DNA from: Tachypleus tridentatus
Lineage: Eukaryota; Arthropoda; Merostomata; Xiphosura; Limulidae
DNA length: 64,000 nucleotides
Direction: 5' to 3'
Assembly: GCF_004210375.1 (NCBI RefSeq)
Contig: NC_134825.1
Span: 9,300,001 to 9,364,000 of the forward strand
Positions 11,872-24,029 of this stretch are shown here, one piece after another (the stretch's first letter is position 1; each line of letters begins with the position of its first letter). The notes beneath the pieces are model-generated. The model was not told where the DNA came from. It saw only the letters and a program-made list of their open reading frames with translations, and made no database searches. The translations under genes and the position numbers were made by a program.

Positions 11872-11995
11872 AATTATCCCCCAGTAGTTCAGCGATAATT
11901 CTGGAGGCTTATAACGTTAAAATTCAGGTTTCTATCCCAGTGGTTGGCACAACATACAAAGACAATTATGTAGCTTAGCTCTAAACAACAATTTT
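11872..11995 (+). mobile_element. tRNA-derived SINE, family 3, decayed
   Basis: Head CCCCCAGTAGTTCAGCGATA, then 'AACGTTAAAATTCAGG', then a tail 'TATGTAGCTTAGCTCTAAACAA'. It aligns by eye with 17454-17570, 17610-17730 and 59820-59945, but is more diverged. Confidence 0.65.
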
Positions 11996-12078
11996 GTTCT
12001 TTTCAATATTCTTAGGTTAAGTGTTTCCGAAACGTTTCTTCATACAAGAAAATTTGTTGACTTTCAATAAGTACTAAT

Positions 12079-12205
12079 CCAATCAGAATGTCACGACACA
12101 AAACGTATCCAATCAGAATGTCGCAACACAAAACAAAACGTATCCAATCAGAATGTCACGACACAAAATAAAACGTATCTAGTCGAAATGTCACAGAACA
12201 GAATA
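12079..12205. repeat. 30/35-bp repeat carrying CCAATCAG
   Basis: Four units, starting at 12079, 12109 and 12144 plus one diverged unit, each with CCAATCAGAATGTC and an ACACAAAA stretch. Units differ by insertion of AAAA-type runs. Each good unit includes a perfect CCAAT box, which may be coincidence. Confidence 0.8.
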
Positions 12206-12269
12206 TCAAAGTAACATCATATATAGGTTAATATTGTCTATTATGTGATTAATATATACATATATATAT

Positions 12270-13250
12270 AATTTAATGTTATCTCTTCTATCACAAGTAT
12301 ATTATACAATTTAATTTTATATGTTGCGAGCTCAGTATATCGTATAGTTTAGTGTTATCTGTTTTGTTTTTAGTATATAGTTTTAGTATATTATATAGAA
12401 ATGGTATAAAACTGATCTTTCTTATTCAGGGGCAAACACATTATACAGTTTAATGTTATCTGCTCCGTTTAGTACATTATTTGGCTCAACGTTATCTGGT
12501 TTGGTTTAGTATATTACACATGTTACTCTTATCTGTTCTGTTTGGTAGATTATATAACTGAATGTTTTCCGTTTTGATTTAGTTTTTCTATAGTTTAATT
12601 TTATTTGTTATGTCTAGTACTATATATAACTCAATGTTAACTGTTTTGATTGAGAATGTTATATATGTAAATATTACCTGTCTGTTTAGTACACTATATA
12701 ACTCAATGTTAACTGTTTTGGTGTAGAATATTACATAGTTCAAAGTTATTTGTTCTGTTTAGTACATTATATAAATCAATGTTATCTGTTTTGGTTTAGT
12801 ATGTTATATATGTTAATATTATCTGTCAGTTTGGTATATTGTACAGCTCAAAGTTATCTGTTCTGTATAGTACACTATATAATTTAATGTTATTTGTTTT
12901 GGTTTAGTATATTATATGGCTCAGTGTTATCTGTTCTGTTTAGTACATTATATAACTCTGTTATCTGTTTTGGTTTAGTATGTTATATAATTTAAAGCTA
13001 TCTCTTCTGTTTAATACATTATAAAACTCAATGATATCTGTTTTGGATTAGTATGTTATATATGTTAATTTTATCTGTTCTGTTTAGCACATTATTTAAC
13101 TCAATCTTATTTATTTTGGTTTGGTATATTATATAGTTTAAAGTTATCTGTTCTGTTTAGTACATTATACAGTGCAATGTTATCTGTGTTGATATAGTGT
13201 GTTATATATTTTAATGTTATCTGTTCTGTTCAGTATACAAGAGTTTAATG
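12270..13250. repeat. Degenerate AT-rich dimeric array, ~36-bp monomers
   Basis: About a kilobase of alternating, diverged monomers. Type A contains 'GTTCTGTTTAGTACATTATA' and type B contains 'GTTTTGGTTTAGTATGTTAT'. Together they form a ~73-bp dimer. Divergence between units is much higher than in the other arrays, so this array looks old. Confidence 0.8.
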
Positions 13251-14165
13251 TTATTTGCTCCGTGCTTATTGTCTACAATATTTGGTAGTCTTTGAGTGTG
13301 TGTATGTCCGTTTATATATGGCGAATCGCTGAGCCGATTATCTCCAGTTTTTGCATGTACCCTTAGAGCACTTCGAGGAATAACATTAAAACCTCGACGT
13401 TCAGATGAGATTTTACTGTTTCTTCTACAATGGTCCCTGCAGCTTCCTCGTGCGTTTGAACGGGTAAGTTAGCTATATATTGTCAGGCTTAATATTATCT
13501 GATTAGTGACAGTCTTACCTGTGACTTATCACTAGTTACAGTTCGTCTTGTGACCTTCTAACTGGATACAATTCCAGAACGGCCTGGTCACTTAAGTAAG
13601 GTGCAAACTTTCCAATTAGAAGCTTCAACAAATTGTTATAGTTTTCAAAAGTCCTCTTACCGAGATAAGAACTGTTTAAACTACAGTAATCATACGAACT
13701 AAAGCTGCTGTAAGATGTACTGATACTGTAAGACAAGTCATGTTCAAAATGCACCTTGAGTATCAGTATACAAACAGGCACGTGTCTTAAGTGACAACCT
13801 CAAAGCAGCTGCAAATGTATTATCAAAGAGCAATTTGTTTTAAGAATGAAGCGTAGAGCATGTAGTGTGATACTGACAAACATGAAATATGTCAACGTAT
13901 GTGTGCATTAGGCCTATTATCTTCAGACTATCATGATTAACTGATGAAACATTACGATTCCATAGTTGTACTTACATTCGAGTATCTATATATATATATA
14001 TATATATATAGATAATAATTATCTACTGTAAATGTTATTTTACGTTGTATATGCACATATATCACCATAAACATTAGAAGATTGATGGGTTTTTAATTCT
14101 CTAAAATAAATTCATAAGACCAAAATCTTAACGATTATCAGAAAAACAAGGACCATATTTATCAG
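13251..14165. other. No gene recognised; possible old repeat fragment
   Basis: 13283-13470 contains 'GGCGAATCGCTGAGCCGATT', a phrase that looks like part of a dispersed repeat, but I cannot assign a family. A (TA)n tract lies near 13987-14010. An 81-codon minus frame (13536-13781) is unrecognised. Confidence 0.35.
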
Positions 14166-14167
14166 TG

Positions 14168-14275
14168 TTTGTTTCAGAGTAAAGCAACGCAAGGTTCTGC
14201 TGTGTCCACCACGGAGAATTGAGCCGTTGGATTTTAACGTTGTAATTCCGTAAAATTACTGCTATCTCACCAGAG
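14168..14275 (-). mobile_element. tRNA-derived SINE, family 2/3, decayed
   Basis: The minus strand shows a head with AGATAGCAGTAATTTTACGG and 'AACGTTAAAATCC'. It then runs through 'GTGGACACAGCAGAACC' to an AAACAAAC-type end. The B box is mutated. Confidence 0.55.
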
Positions 14276-14394
14276 TGAGATAAAATATTCAAAGTAATTG
14301 AATATTTTGAGATAATGATTTGCTATCATCACATGAAAATCAAGTCAATGTTGAAAACTACGTACAATAACTACAATTATAATATAAGTACTAA

Positions 14395-14512
14395 AGTGGT
14401 TCATTGGTAAGATTGAAGACTTATAACACTAAAAATCGGGCTTAAATATCTGCGATGGGCCGAAAACAAATAGCCCATTATATGGCTTTGCACTTAACAA
14501 CAACAAAAAATA
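14395..14512 (+). mobile_element. tRNA-derived SINE, family 3, decayed
   Basis: Contains 'GTGGTTCATTGGTAAGA', 'ACTTATAACACTAAAAATCG' and the tail 'AGCCCATTATATGGCTTTGC', followed by CAACAACAAA. The head is recognisable, but the B box is lost. Confidence 0.6.
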
Positions 14513-15090
14513 AATAAGCACTTAAGTTAAATGTGAGCCTTAAAATCGGAGAGTACTCTAACGCCCTCTATCCGTATTTAAACCATACAAAAATCTTCTG
14601 GGTTTTCTTCTCTACAGGTCAGATATTAAGAGTTACCCGGCACAGTCACCTCTCTTGGGTGTATATGCCGCGTTTCAGCTATCCAGAGCGTCATAAAGTC
14701 GAAAATAGACGAATAGCCAAAAACAGATTTCTTATCTTCGCTCATCATTGTCGTTCTTCAACAGGCCTAGCGCCTGCCGAGTTCTAGCAGTAACTATAAT
14801 ATTATCATCATTTGGCAGAATAAAGCAGTCTTCACGATCTTTGACCACCTGTTTTATTGTTATTCCATTTTTAAGGTAATTTAAACATATAATCATGTAG
14901 CCCTTTTAGGACAGGAAATCTAATAATTTAGTACTGAAAATCTTTAAACACTTGTTTGAGTAAGTTTAAATTATAGTACTGTCCTTGTAGAACTAATTAA
15001 TGATAAGGATGTCTAATATCCTCTTTTAGGACTCCATCTTTGTAAAACATTAGATAAAATAACAAGTTTAAATTATTTTATTGCAAAAAG

Positions 15091-15236
15091 CCAAATTAGT
15101 AAAAGATTTGTTGCATAACAAATGTTTTATTGACGATGTAAATTGTGGTATAAAGTGAAATTAGTTAAAGATTTGTTGCATAACAAATGTTTTATTGACG
15201 ACGTAAATTGTGGTATAAAGCCAAATTAGTAAAAGT
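15091..15236. repeat. 65-bp tandem duplication
   Basis: Two full units and the start of a third, at 65-bp spacing, beginning near 'AAATTAGTAAAAGATTTGTT'. The copies differ at only a few positions. Confidence 0.9.
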
Positions 15237-15281
15237 ACACATTTTAATTCTTCCATGATATTGAGTGTATAAATCTTATGT

Positions 15282-15394
15282 GTTTGTGTTATAGCAAAGC
15301 CACATCGGGCTATCTGCTGAGCCTACCGAGGGGAATCGAACCTCTTATTTTAGCGCTTTAAATCCCTAGACTTACCGCTGTACTAGCGGGGGAC
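15282..15394 (-). mobile_element. tRNA-derived SINE, family 2
   Basis: Minus-strand head CCCCCGCTAGTACAGCGGTA, B-box-like AGAGGTTCGATTCCCCT, 'CAGCAGATAGCCCGATGTGG', then an ACAAACAC tail. Well preserved. Confidence 0.88.
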
Positions 15395-15799
15395 AATACT
15401 GAGTTAAGCCTATAGACATGCATTGTGTACCTGGTAAAATGTATGTTGTGATCATATTAACATAAATATTATTTCATGTCTCTGAAAATGCTTGATTTAT
15501 TAAATGTTAATTATTGTATCATCCTTTTTTACAACGAATTAATTAGTCTACATTGTCCTTTCTTATGACGATTTGGTTATAATTGATGTAATTAACTAAT
15601 TATAAATGATTTAATAAATTAGTGTTAAGCGTCCTTTTTAAGACGAATTAATTGATTAGTGATAAATTATCGACATAATGTAATATGTATATATGAGTCT
15701 TGGCGGCCTAAAAACACGTTATCTACTTTGTGACGTAATCATCCATTATGGCTGCCTGTCATAGCGGCCCTGGAACGCGTCCCTAACGATGCAACTTCA

Positions 15800-15950
15800 T
15801 GGGTATCAAAACTAATTAAAATAAAATACAGAACAACGTTTCGACCTTCTTAGATCATCTTCAGGCTAACAAAGAAGATATACCCATACTAACAGTCTTG
15901 ATAATACACTTTTACTTCAAGCGGGTTTCTTGTCATCACGAATTACATCC
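15800..15950 (-). mobile_element. Short non-autonomous element with hammerhead-like motif (copy 1)
   Basis: Carries the family core in minus orientation (15831-15870) and, on the plus side, the family end AAGCGGGTTTCTTGTCATCA near 15919. Compared with better copies at 36187-36588 and 38768-38934, the two ends have the same relative orientation. I could not find its target-site duplication, so its borders are approximate. Confidence 0.6.
15831..15870 (-). other. Hammerhead-like ribozyme motif
   Basis: The minus strand reads CCTGAAGA, T, then GATC-loop-GGTC (stem II), then GAAACGTTGTTC. All 'CTGANGA' and 'GAAA' core positions are present. A single T lies between the core and stem II, which a canonical hammerhead lacks. 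Confidence 0.4.
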
Positions 15951-16219
15951 TCTGATGGCAGAACGTGAAACTATGATCTCGCCATCTTTGATGACACCAC
16001 CCGTAACCCTACCTTAAATAGGCAATAAGCGTGTGGAAGCATTTTTTGAACGCAACAGTGCCAACGTAACTGCTATGAAACAATTATTTCAGAAACATTT
16101 CTTCCAATAGAGATCGTTTCAAAGAAATCTGGACATCAGTAAGGTGAATGTTATTTTTTCAGACAAAATCTTAGAAGAAAAACTTTGAAATTGATTACGC
16201 TGTTATATTTATTTTAAAT

Positions 16220-16343
16220 TGCCTTCCGCTAGTACAGCGGTATGTCTCCAGATTTACACCGCTAAAACCGAGCGTTCGATTCCCCTCGGTGGGCGCAGCG
16301 GATAGCCCGATATGGCTTTGCTATACGAAAACACACACTTATA
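16220..16343 (+). mobile_element. tRNA-derived SINE, family 2
   Basis: Head CCGCTAGTACAGCGGTATGT, B-box-like GCGTTCGATTCCCC, 'GCGGATAGCCCGATATGGCT' and an AAACACACAC tail. Confidence 0.85.
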
Positions 16344-17179
16344 TTTAGCCCTAGTGATCTCACTTTTCTAATCAACTCAAATGACTAAGAAAATATATAT
16401 TTCTGAGTATACAACTCTACAACATCTATTATGTTCTACAGCACTATAATTGGCTGCTAGTATACAGGTAGATAAATGTAAAGAAAGAATCCACGTTGTC
16501 AACACGTATAATTGGATATCAAAATAATGACATAGGTCACGTAAAGCACAAGTTCTTCATCCAGTCCGTTATTTCGTATCTGCGTCTGAATGAACTGTGC
16601 GGCATCCATCAAAGAAACCTAAAAGCTGCTAAGGACTTAACACAACTGAAAATATATTCCTACAAATAATAAAAACACAGAAATAAATTTGCTTTTCTGT
16701 GGATCTTTAATGACATACATTTCATGTTTAAAGAAGCATCTCTCAATAACATAATTATATGTTTTTACGTATGACGTTCGACTAAAAATATTAAATAGTT
16801 AAATTGTTGATGTAACAGTTTTAATCGTTAAGCAGGTACTTTTGGATTAGTCGGTAAAAACAATGATGCAAGGTCTAATCCGTTTACATAGTTGCATGTC
16901 AAAGGGATAGGCCTAACTCCACAAATAATCATAAAAACTCACTTGCTGATGTTTTCATATCTCAAGTTCTTCTTTGGAATACAAAATAAAAACGTACAGC
17001 ACTGAAGTAAAATACAAACACATTAATAAAATGACTTACTCAGTAATCTAGTCTCCACTTACTAATCAATCCGCTAGCTAACATAACGTAACTCTCTTTA
17101 ATCTATTTATTTTTTCACGTCATTGCAAATAAGTTGCCCACGACAGACGACATGCTGATCGCATGTAACATAAACATTC
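16344..17179. other. No gene recognised
   Basis: AT-rich unique sequence. No frame above 60 codons, splice pattern or repeat was noticed. Confidence 0.5.
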
Positions 17180-17190
17180 CCTCTTGAAGC

Positions 17191-17442
17191 GGCCCGGCGG
17201 TTAAGGCACTCAACTTATAATCTGAGGGTCGCGGGTTTGAATCCCCATCAACCCAAACATGATCGTCCTTTCAGCCGTAGGTACGTTATAATGTGACGGT
17301 CAATCCTGTTAGTAAAAATAGTAGCTCAAAAATTGCGTAGTGATGACTAGTTACCTTCCCTCTAGTCTTACACTGCTAAATTAGGGACGGCTAGCGCAGA
17401 TAGCCCTCGAGTAGCTTTGCGCGAAATTTAAAAAAAAAACAA
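17191..17442 (+). mobile_element. tRNA-derived SINE, family 1, inserted at the edge of a family 3 copy
   Basis: Complete head-to-tail copy ending in an A-rich run. A perfect 11-bp target-site duplication, CCTCTTGAAGC, flanks it at 17180-17190 and 17443-17453. The downstream duplicate abuts a family 3 SINE head, so the insertion point was just ahead of, or at the first bases of, that older SINE. Confidence 0.92.
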
Positions 17443-17453
17443 CCTCTTGAAGC

Positions 17454-17570
17454 CCCCGGTGGTTCAGCAATTAGTCTCAGTCTTCCATCACTAAAATTCA
17501 GGATTCGATATATGCTGTGGGCAGAGCACTGATAACCCATTATACATTACAAATAAACAAATCCCTTTTC
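17454..17570 (+). mobile_element. tRNA-derived SINE, family 3
   Basis: CCCCGGTGGTTCAGCAATTA head, 'ATCACTAAAATTCAGGATTC' and 'GTGGGCAGAGCACTGATAAC', with a CAAATAAACAA tail. Confidence 0.75.
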
Positions 17571-17609
17571 CAAAAAGCAACACAAAAATCGAAGTTACAA
17601 AATTTGTAG

Positions 17610-17732
17610 AATCCTAGTGTCACAACGATATGTCTGCGGACTGGTACCGCTTGAAACCGCGTTTTAATACCCGTGGTGGGCAGAGCACAGATAGCCCATT
17701 GTGTAGCTTTGTGCTTAGTTCCAAACAATAAA
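17610..17732 (+). mobile_element. tRNA-derived SINE, family 3
   Basis: Contains 'CAACGATATGTCTGCGGACT', 'CCCGTGGTGGGCAGAGCACA' and 'GTGTAGCTTTGTGCTTAGTT', with a CAATAAATAA tail. The tail portion resembles the family 1 tail (GTAGCTTTGTGC), which suggests shared 3' ends. Confidence 0.78.
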
Positions 17733-18650
17733 TAAAAAATTTTAGATATAAATATTACTTTATTATTTTAATACAGTTAAATGGATTCATTTTGCTCAAT
17801 TATTTTCGACTCAAAAATACTAAATAATTATATTATAAATATGAAGTTCGACTCAATCATATTGAAACCATTAATTATTTGGATCATCACCGAGTTTTCG
17901 GTAGAAAATGTTTTCTCCTGAACAATAAGTATTAGTCATTATCCGTCATAGTTCACTCTTATCATAACAGTTTGTGATTTGTCGTGTCATTACACGAAGC
18001 GAAAATACGAACGTTACTTCACTCACATATTCTTACCCCTCTCTGTTCGAAATCATAGCGATCAAGGAGATAATCAGATTTGTGTTTTCGGTAAACGTTC
18101 GTCACCATACTTCGAATTTTGTCGCTTTGCCAAAACAAACAAGGAATTTCGTAATGGACTCCATTGCCCAAATATCTGTTACAAATCGTTTTATTAAAAG
18201 GTTAGTACGTAGACTAGGAGGCCTTTTCATGCAGATAATGAAAAAAAAAACACGACGAATAAAAAGTAATATATTTGAGTTACACTGAAATTCAAACATA
18301 TAGGCTCATTGGACAAAGTAGTTAATTGAAAATCTTCAATACAGTAAGTTTAAATCTCGTGAGGCATTGAAAGTGAATCAAGTGTAGAAATCGGGGGCGC
18401 AACCGCGTCCGAACCTTTACTGTTAAGAAACCTAACGCTGGTTATAATAGCATTACAAAAAAACAACTAAAAATTAAAAATAGAAACAAAAGCTAAAAAA
18501 AAAAAAAGATAGAGAGAAATAAAAACTTTATTTTGTGTTGTTTTTTATTTGAAAATGAGAAATTCTTTAAAAGCAAGTTTCAAAAATACTTCAAATTGAA
18601 ATAGTTGTTAAAATTGAACGTCCCACTGCTAAAATGTGTCATTCTTTTCA
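17733..18650. other. No gene recognised
   Basis: Overlapping plus-strand frames of 72 and 104 codons (17974-18288) give no recognised family and no conserved motif. They may be remnants of something older. Confidence 0.4.
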
Positions 18651-18651
18651 A

Positions 18652-18876
18652 GCCGCGCCCGCGTCGCGCTAAACATGCTCGCCCTCCCAGCCGTGGGGTG
18701 TATAATGTTACGGTCAATCCCACTATTCGTTGGTAAAAGAGTAGCCCAAGAGTTGGCGGTGGGTGGTGATGACTAGCTGCCTTCCCTCTAGTCTTACACT
18801 GCTAAATTAGGGACGGGTAGCACAGATAGCCCTCGAGTAGCTTTGTGCGAAATTCCAAAAACAAACAAACAAACTT
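18652..18876 (+). mobile_element. tRNA-derived SINE, family 1, 5'-truncated
   Basis: Begins after the tRNA-like head, in 'GCGCTAAACATGCTCGCCCT', and continues through the full body to CAAACAAACAAAC. The well-kept body suggests a fairly recent insertion. Confidence 0.9.
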
Positions 18877-19639
18877 TTCAAGCCGAAAGATTGAGAATCG
18901 AACTCAGGTTACATTGTATTCATGTGTTTGGTTTTAGTTTTTAATTTCAATGAAATTGTCACATTGAGTATTTCTATGTGGTGTTCAAAAATGAAATGAA
19001 ACACTGAGTAGAATTTCATAGTTACAGTTTACCAAAAATTAGTTTGTTTTTCAAGGGTGCTAAGAAAACTAACGACACTGAAAACAGTTTTAGGCCTAAC
19101 TCTTCAGGTATCTTTAACAGTAATGTTGGCCTACGTTTCGAAATGCCGAGAGTAGATTTAAATTTGATTTTAAAGAAAAAAGTTGATAAAAAATAGTAAG
19201 CCTAATAATATTAATATAAATTTACATCAGTCCTAAATTATGATGGCGTTTACAGCGATAGGCTTAGGTCAAATCTAAACACGTACTGACCCAGGAAGTT
19301 AGGCCTACAGTTGTCTAAAACTTGATAGGAAATGTTCTATTAATTTAGTTGCAAGAAAATACCTATAGGATAAAGTAATCTGTCCATGGTTCTAAATGTA
19401 CACAAAAAGAGTTTGTTTGTTTTTTTCAAAGTCATGATCTAACATTCCTTTCCATATGAAATAGCTAAACATTGAAAGTAAGAACTTTCAATACTTGTGT
19501 GTATGACGAAATGTTTGAAACTGGTATGAATTTACAACGGGTCTGATTGTGTATGTCGTTGACCGTAAATAAATGTTACTGTAAACCCTGTGAGGTATCT
19601 CTAAGTTTAGATAGGTTTGACATGAATTGTCAACAAATC

Positions 19640-20410
19640 ATAAAACGTTAAATGAGACCCTAGAGATGAAAATTAAGCAGGAGATTGATTACTGAAGTCA
19701 AGTTATAGACGGTGTTGCTAAAATAGCTCAGACTATTACTGTTTCAAAAATTTAGCTTTGAAGGGTTACGTAAAAGAACCATACCAAGTAGAATGTGGGT
19801 ATTTACACCCAGTTATTGAACCCCTAAGTAAATACGATTCTGTGTTGGAGGAATTGCCAGGAAATCTAAAGGTTTTGTTACCTATTTAGTCTTACAATAC
19901 AAAATTAAGTTGTTGAAATATTAGCACATTACATTCAGGAAAATGTAATAAATGATGTACAGAATACTTTGTTCTGTTAAATTATCATTGGTACTTCCAA
20001 AACGTACTAGTTCATGCAAATTGAATGCAGATAGGTAACAATAAACAAGACCAACTAACAGATAACCAACATGGACCATTTCTAGAACTTGTAAAAATGT
20101 TGGAACTGAATCTGCACCTCACCTTGAAAATTGGAAAACGAATGTTTCACTTCCTCAACAAAAAAAAAGATTTTGATCTGGAAAAACTTCAATGGCAAGG
20201 GTATAATAGTGCTCGAATATGCATAGTAAGTATTCAAGTGTCTAGCTAAGAATACTAGAGCGAGTCCCATTGATAAAAACAGAAAATGGTGTATGACACA
20301 ACCTAAAATTAGTGTTGAAAGAATGTTTAGTCAGTACTGGAAATTAATAACTTTTTCTGATTTGCTTCTGGAAATATGTGTGGTTGTACACAATCTTAAA
20401 ATGTGAGCTT
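19640..20410 (+). pseudogene. Possible hAT-like transposase relic
   Basis: Translation across frames gives fragments reminiscent of ZMYM1/DUF4371-type hAT proteins. 'SKYDSVLEEL' lies near 19825-19855, 'NQHGPFLELVKML' near 20057-20100, and 'ISVERMFSQYWKLI' near 20308-20350. The last resembles the C-terminal dimerisation motif that carries SVERxFS. The frames are broken by several stops. No terminal inverted repeats were found. The order of motifs fits a hAT protein, but each match is short. Confidence 0.3.
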
Positions 20411-20419
20411 TATTATCAT

Positions 20420-23400
20420 TATTAGAGGAATTTATTCTTGCTACAATACCACAAAAATTATGTCCCACCCCACCATATGGGTTTTCATGCCATGACTGTT
20501 TGGTAGCTTTGCTTTATAGGTTCATAAATATGCTCAAAACTATAATAAATCTTAGTTAAAAGTGAAATATCTGATGAATGTAATGTAAGGGGTTTCCTTT
20601 TTAAAATATATTCAGTTGTTCAATGTTGAGTGTCTCGTCACAGTTGAAACAAATATATTGTAATTTACTGACGTATCTGAACTGCTCCAGTCAAACTGAT
20701 GGACTACATCTGAATTGTTTTATACCTCTTGAAATAACGTTTTTTTAGAATCATATTCAATTAACTAAAAAAAACTGCAACATAAATGGTAACAAACAAT
20801 CTGAGCAACGGAAAAAAGTTTTCAGTCAAGCGAGTGCCTCAAGTTAAACGACATTTTTATGAATTGATTATTGATCAATGACTGAGAGTAGATTTAAACC
20901 CCAAACCATCAAAATGCAGGCGTACAAAACAGTTCAACCTTCAACAGTACAAGAACTATTATTATTTTGAAGAGCACATTTGAAATATTAACATTCAAAC
21001 TAAACTTTGTGAATGAACTTATACGTAACAAACAGCAGACAACCATATATTTTCTACAGCACTTTCAAACGTGTGTAGCTTTGCGCCAAAACAAAAAAAC
21101 TTGTTAGATAATTCTTGATTAGTTTTAAACTGGAGAAAGAAGAAGTGTACGAGTCCCGGGTTTTAGCTTTGTAAGTCTATAAACTATCCACTGACCCATG
21201 GTCTACTTGGAAAGTTCAATGAAGGAAGCAGGTTCGATTTAGCTTGCCATTCTGTCAGTAGAGGATAAACGAGATAGGCATTTGGGTACAACAAGTATTA
21301 TATTTCGTACAGAGAAAAAACTAAGCAAACATGGACTCTGATGAAACTATGTTGGGAAGGTTATATGTAGGTTATTTGAAATAAAGTACTGATGATTAAA
21401 TATTGAGTAAAACATCGGTAAGAGTGAGGCTTATTCTAAGTTGAATCCGGGCCCTTCCTATGTCCCTGAGATGTTTGTTTCCGGTTTTTATTTCTATTTT
21501 TTGACGTGAATATTAAGTCTTATTACAAAGTGTGGTTTAAATAAACAGTCCATCACTTGTCAATGAATTAAGGGAAACTAGTCTGGTGCAGTACAACTAG
21601 CGAATCAAATAATAAATTAAGTCTCTACGTCATCCTTTCTTCACTGAAATTCACGTTTAAATAAAAACGGATTAAGAAATACATATATAAACAGTTAGTT
21701 TCCGCTGAATTATAATTAATTGCGATAGTATGTCATATGTTACATAAACACCTCATGTATTTTAAGTTACCAGTGGTGAAAAGCGATACGTACTTGCAAA
21801 CCAAACAAACTGCTTATATTCTGTTACCACGTTAGGCCTACTTTATCTATTTGCTTCACTCTTTGCAGCAGCCGTGATTTCGGCGAAACTAGTCTGTTGC
21901 AATGGAAGTGAAGGGCAGAAAGAATAAAATATATTAGTCCTCTATGCCATCTTTTATTCAATAAAATTCACGTTTTATTCAAAACAAGAAATCAGAAAAT
22001 AAATAATTTTGGTGTTTTATGTTCATTATTAAAATAATGTGGTCGAATATAAATACTCATCCAGTTAAGTTTACGACTCAGATAATGAGTACAGAAATAA
22101 ACGATGAAACTCAAATGGTTTTGAAGAGAGAACAGTTCTTTTAGATAAGAAAGTAATATACTTTCTGGAAGCACTCGAACTTTTGTATCACTTTAACATT
22201 TACAAAGAAAACAACATTGCGGTCCTGTTAGCTTCTTTTTTTATTTTTTAATAGTCGGTTTGTTTACTGTGTGTTTTGAGCAATTAGTTTCTTATACTTA
22301 CGTCATCTATAACAATTACCCATAAATTAACAATAACTCAGACCACATCGTAATTGTATCAAAAATATTTATCGTGTAAATGCATGAATTCATAGAATTT
22401 TGTGATCGCCTCATTCATATTCAGATTGTTTTGATAATGATTTTAAAAGCATTAATGCTAACATAAAAATGAAAGCTTCAAAATAATCAGAACAATAACA
22501 AAAAAATAACACACATATCCATAAAGATATATGGTACTCTGTATAAACCCATTGAATTTGAAGTTGGTTTTGCAAAGTAAGTGGAAAATATTGAAATTCA
22601 ATCTCAGAAGGTAGTTACGCAGTAGAATGATTGGAAAATGAAACCATCAAATTACAGAGTAAAAAAAAAGGTATAGTTGTTAATAGCAAATTTTAGTACA
22701 CATAATAACAGCGATAAAGGACATCTGCCTGTATATTTCAACTCTTCAAAACGTGCAGCAAATATTCAAATACACCATACAGAAAAACAGCAGTTTTAGT
22801 GTATCCCTTTTGCAAACGTTGTTTCGAACTTCTTGCACAGACGAAAAGCACCAATAGATATAACCGCAAGTAATACGAAGCGTCCTCTACAATAATGTGA
22901 CTAAGCTTTTTTGATTATCTTCAGCGAAACCATTACCAAATTAGAACTCTTTTTACATATTTCTTTCATTTAGACTTATTTTTCATGTTTCATTCTACAA
23001 GTATTGATAAAAATTAGACGGATTCCAGGAAATTAGTATAAATGTACTATTATTTACCAAAAGAGTGCTTCACCTCGGTTGAACTCCTACGATCGCGTAA
23101 ATAAATCTTTGCTTACGAACAGATTACTTCACTTGGGTTTATATATATATATATATACATATAGAAGTATGTTAAAACAGGGTGAAATCATGTATCGAAC
23201 AGTGCTTAAGTCACGTTGGTTGATGTTGAAATATATATAAATGTAAAGAAAACTAACATTTAACATTATTTATTTAAAAGGTTTATCATAAGCTATACTT
23301 TCAATTAAAAATTAAAGAACTTAACCATTAATACAAAAGTCGCACATAAATACAGGTTTGTTTTCAATTTACAATATTTTGTTTAAATTAACCTTGTCTT

Positions 23401-23485
23401 AATTGTTACTTGGAATAGACGTCTGCTTAATACAATATACCATCGCCTATAAATTTTTAACAACTTTAACTGTTGACTAAAAATT
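20420..23485. other. No gene recognised; one diverged duplication
   Basis: Segments at 21575-21700 and 21885-22010 share 'GAAACTAGTCTG', 'ATTAAGTC/ATTAGTCC' and 'AAATTCACGTTT' in the same order, a weak ~310-bp direct duplication. 21070-21105 resembles a SINE tail. A (TA)n tract lies near 23141-23162. Confidence 0.4.
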
Positions 23486-23487
23486 AT

Positions 23488-23605
23488 CCCCCGATTGGAC
23501 AGCTGTAAGCCTTCGGATTTACGATGCTATTATCAGGGGTTCAATTCCGGTCGATGGACACAGCAGATAACCCAATATGGCTTTCATACAGGATAAATAC
23601 AAACT
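23488..23605 (+). mobile_element. tRNA-derived SINE, family 2, decayed
   Basis: CCCCCGATTGGACAGCTGTA head, B-box-like AGGGGTTCAATTCC and 'CAGCAGATAACCCAATATGG', with an A-rich tail. Confidence 0.7.
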
Positions 23606-24029
23606 AACCGAGAAATGTATATACCTTTATATGAAGAAGTGAAGTTAGGCCAATAAACTGCTCTGAGATTCTGTCTCTTCTTTGAAAATCTTCAATTTTT
23701 CATTTCATGCTTTAGTCCTGGAAACACATTTGATTATAAACATGTTTCGAAGAAATTGTTTGGGCACACAAAAAGAAGTTTTTGAAAATTACGAATTAAT
23801 TTCCTCGTAAATTATTTCCGTTCCACTGCACCTGTGTTAGCACCAGAATTCTTGATATTATAAAAACTATGAAGTTCAAAAACAGCTAATAATGATTTCC
23901 TTTAAATACTTAAAATATTTCTCACCGACCTTATCGTGTAACACACCGATATAGAAGATGTTTTTTTATTTCATCATTGCACTTGTTTAGAACGGTCTAA
24001 ACTTCTATTCTCTCAATCGTAAAAATCCT

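Noticed and set aside
13283-13470. Helitron or other named transposon
   Set aside because: The phrase GGCGAATCGCTGAGCCGATT looks repeat-like, but I cannot tie it to a family or find ends.
956-17732. tRNA-like heads with A and B boxes as functional tRNA genes
   Set aside because: Each is joined to a conserved non-tRNA body and an A/TTTG-rich tail, is often truncated, and the acceptor stems do not close. They are SINEs.
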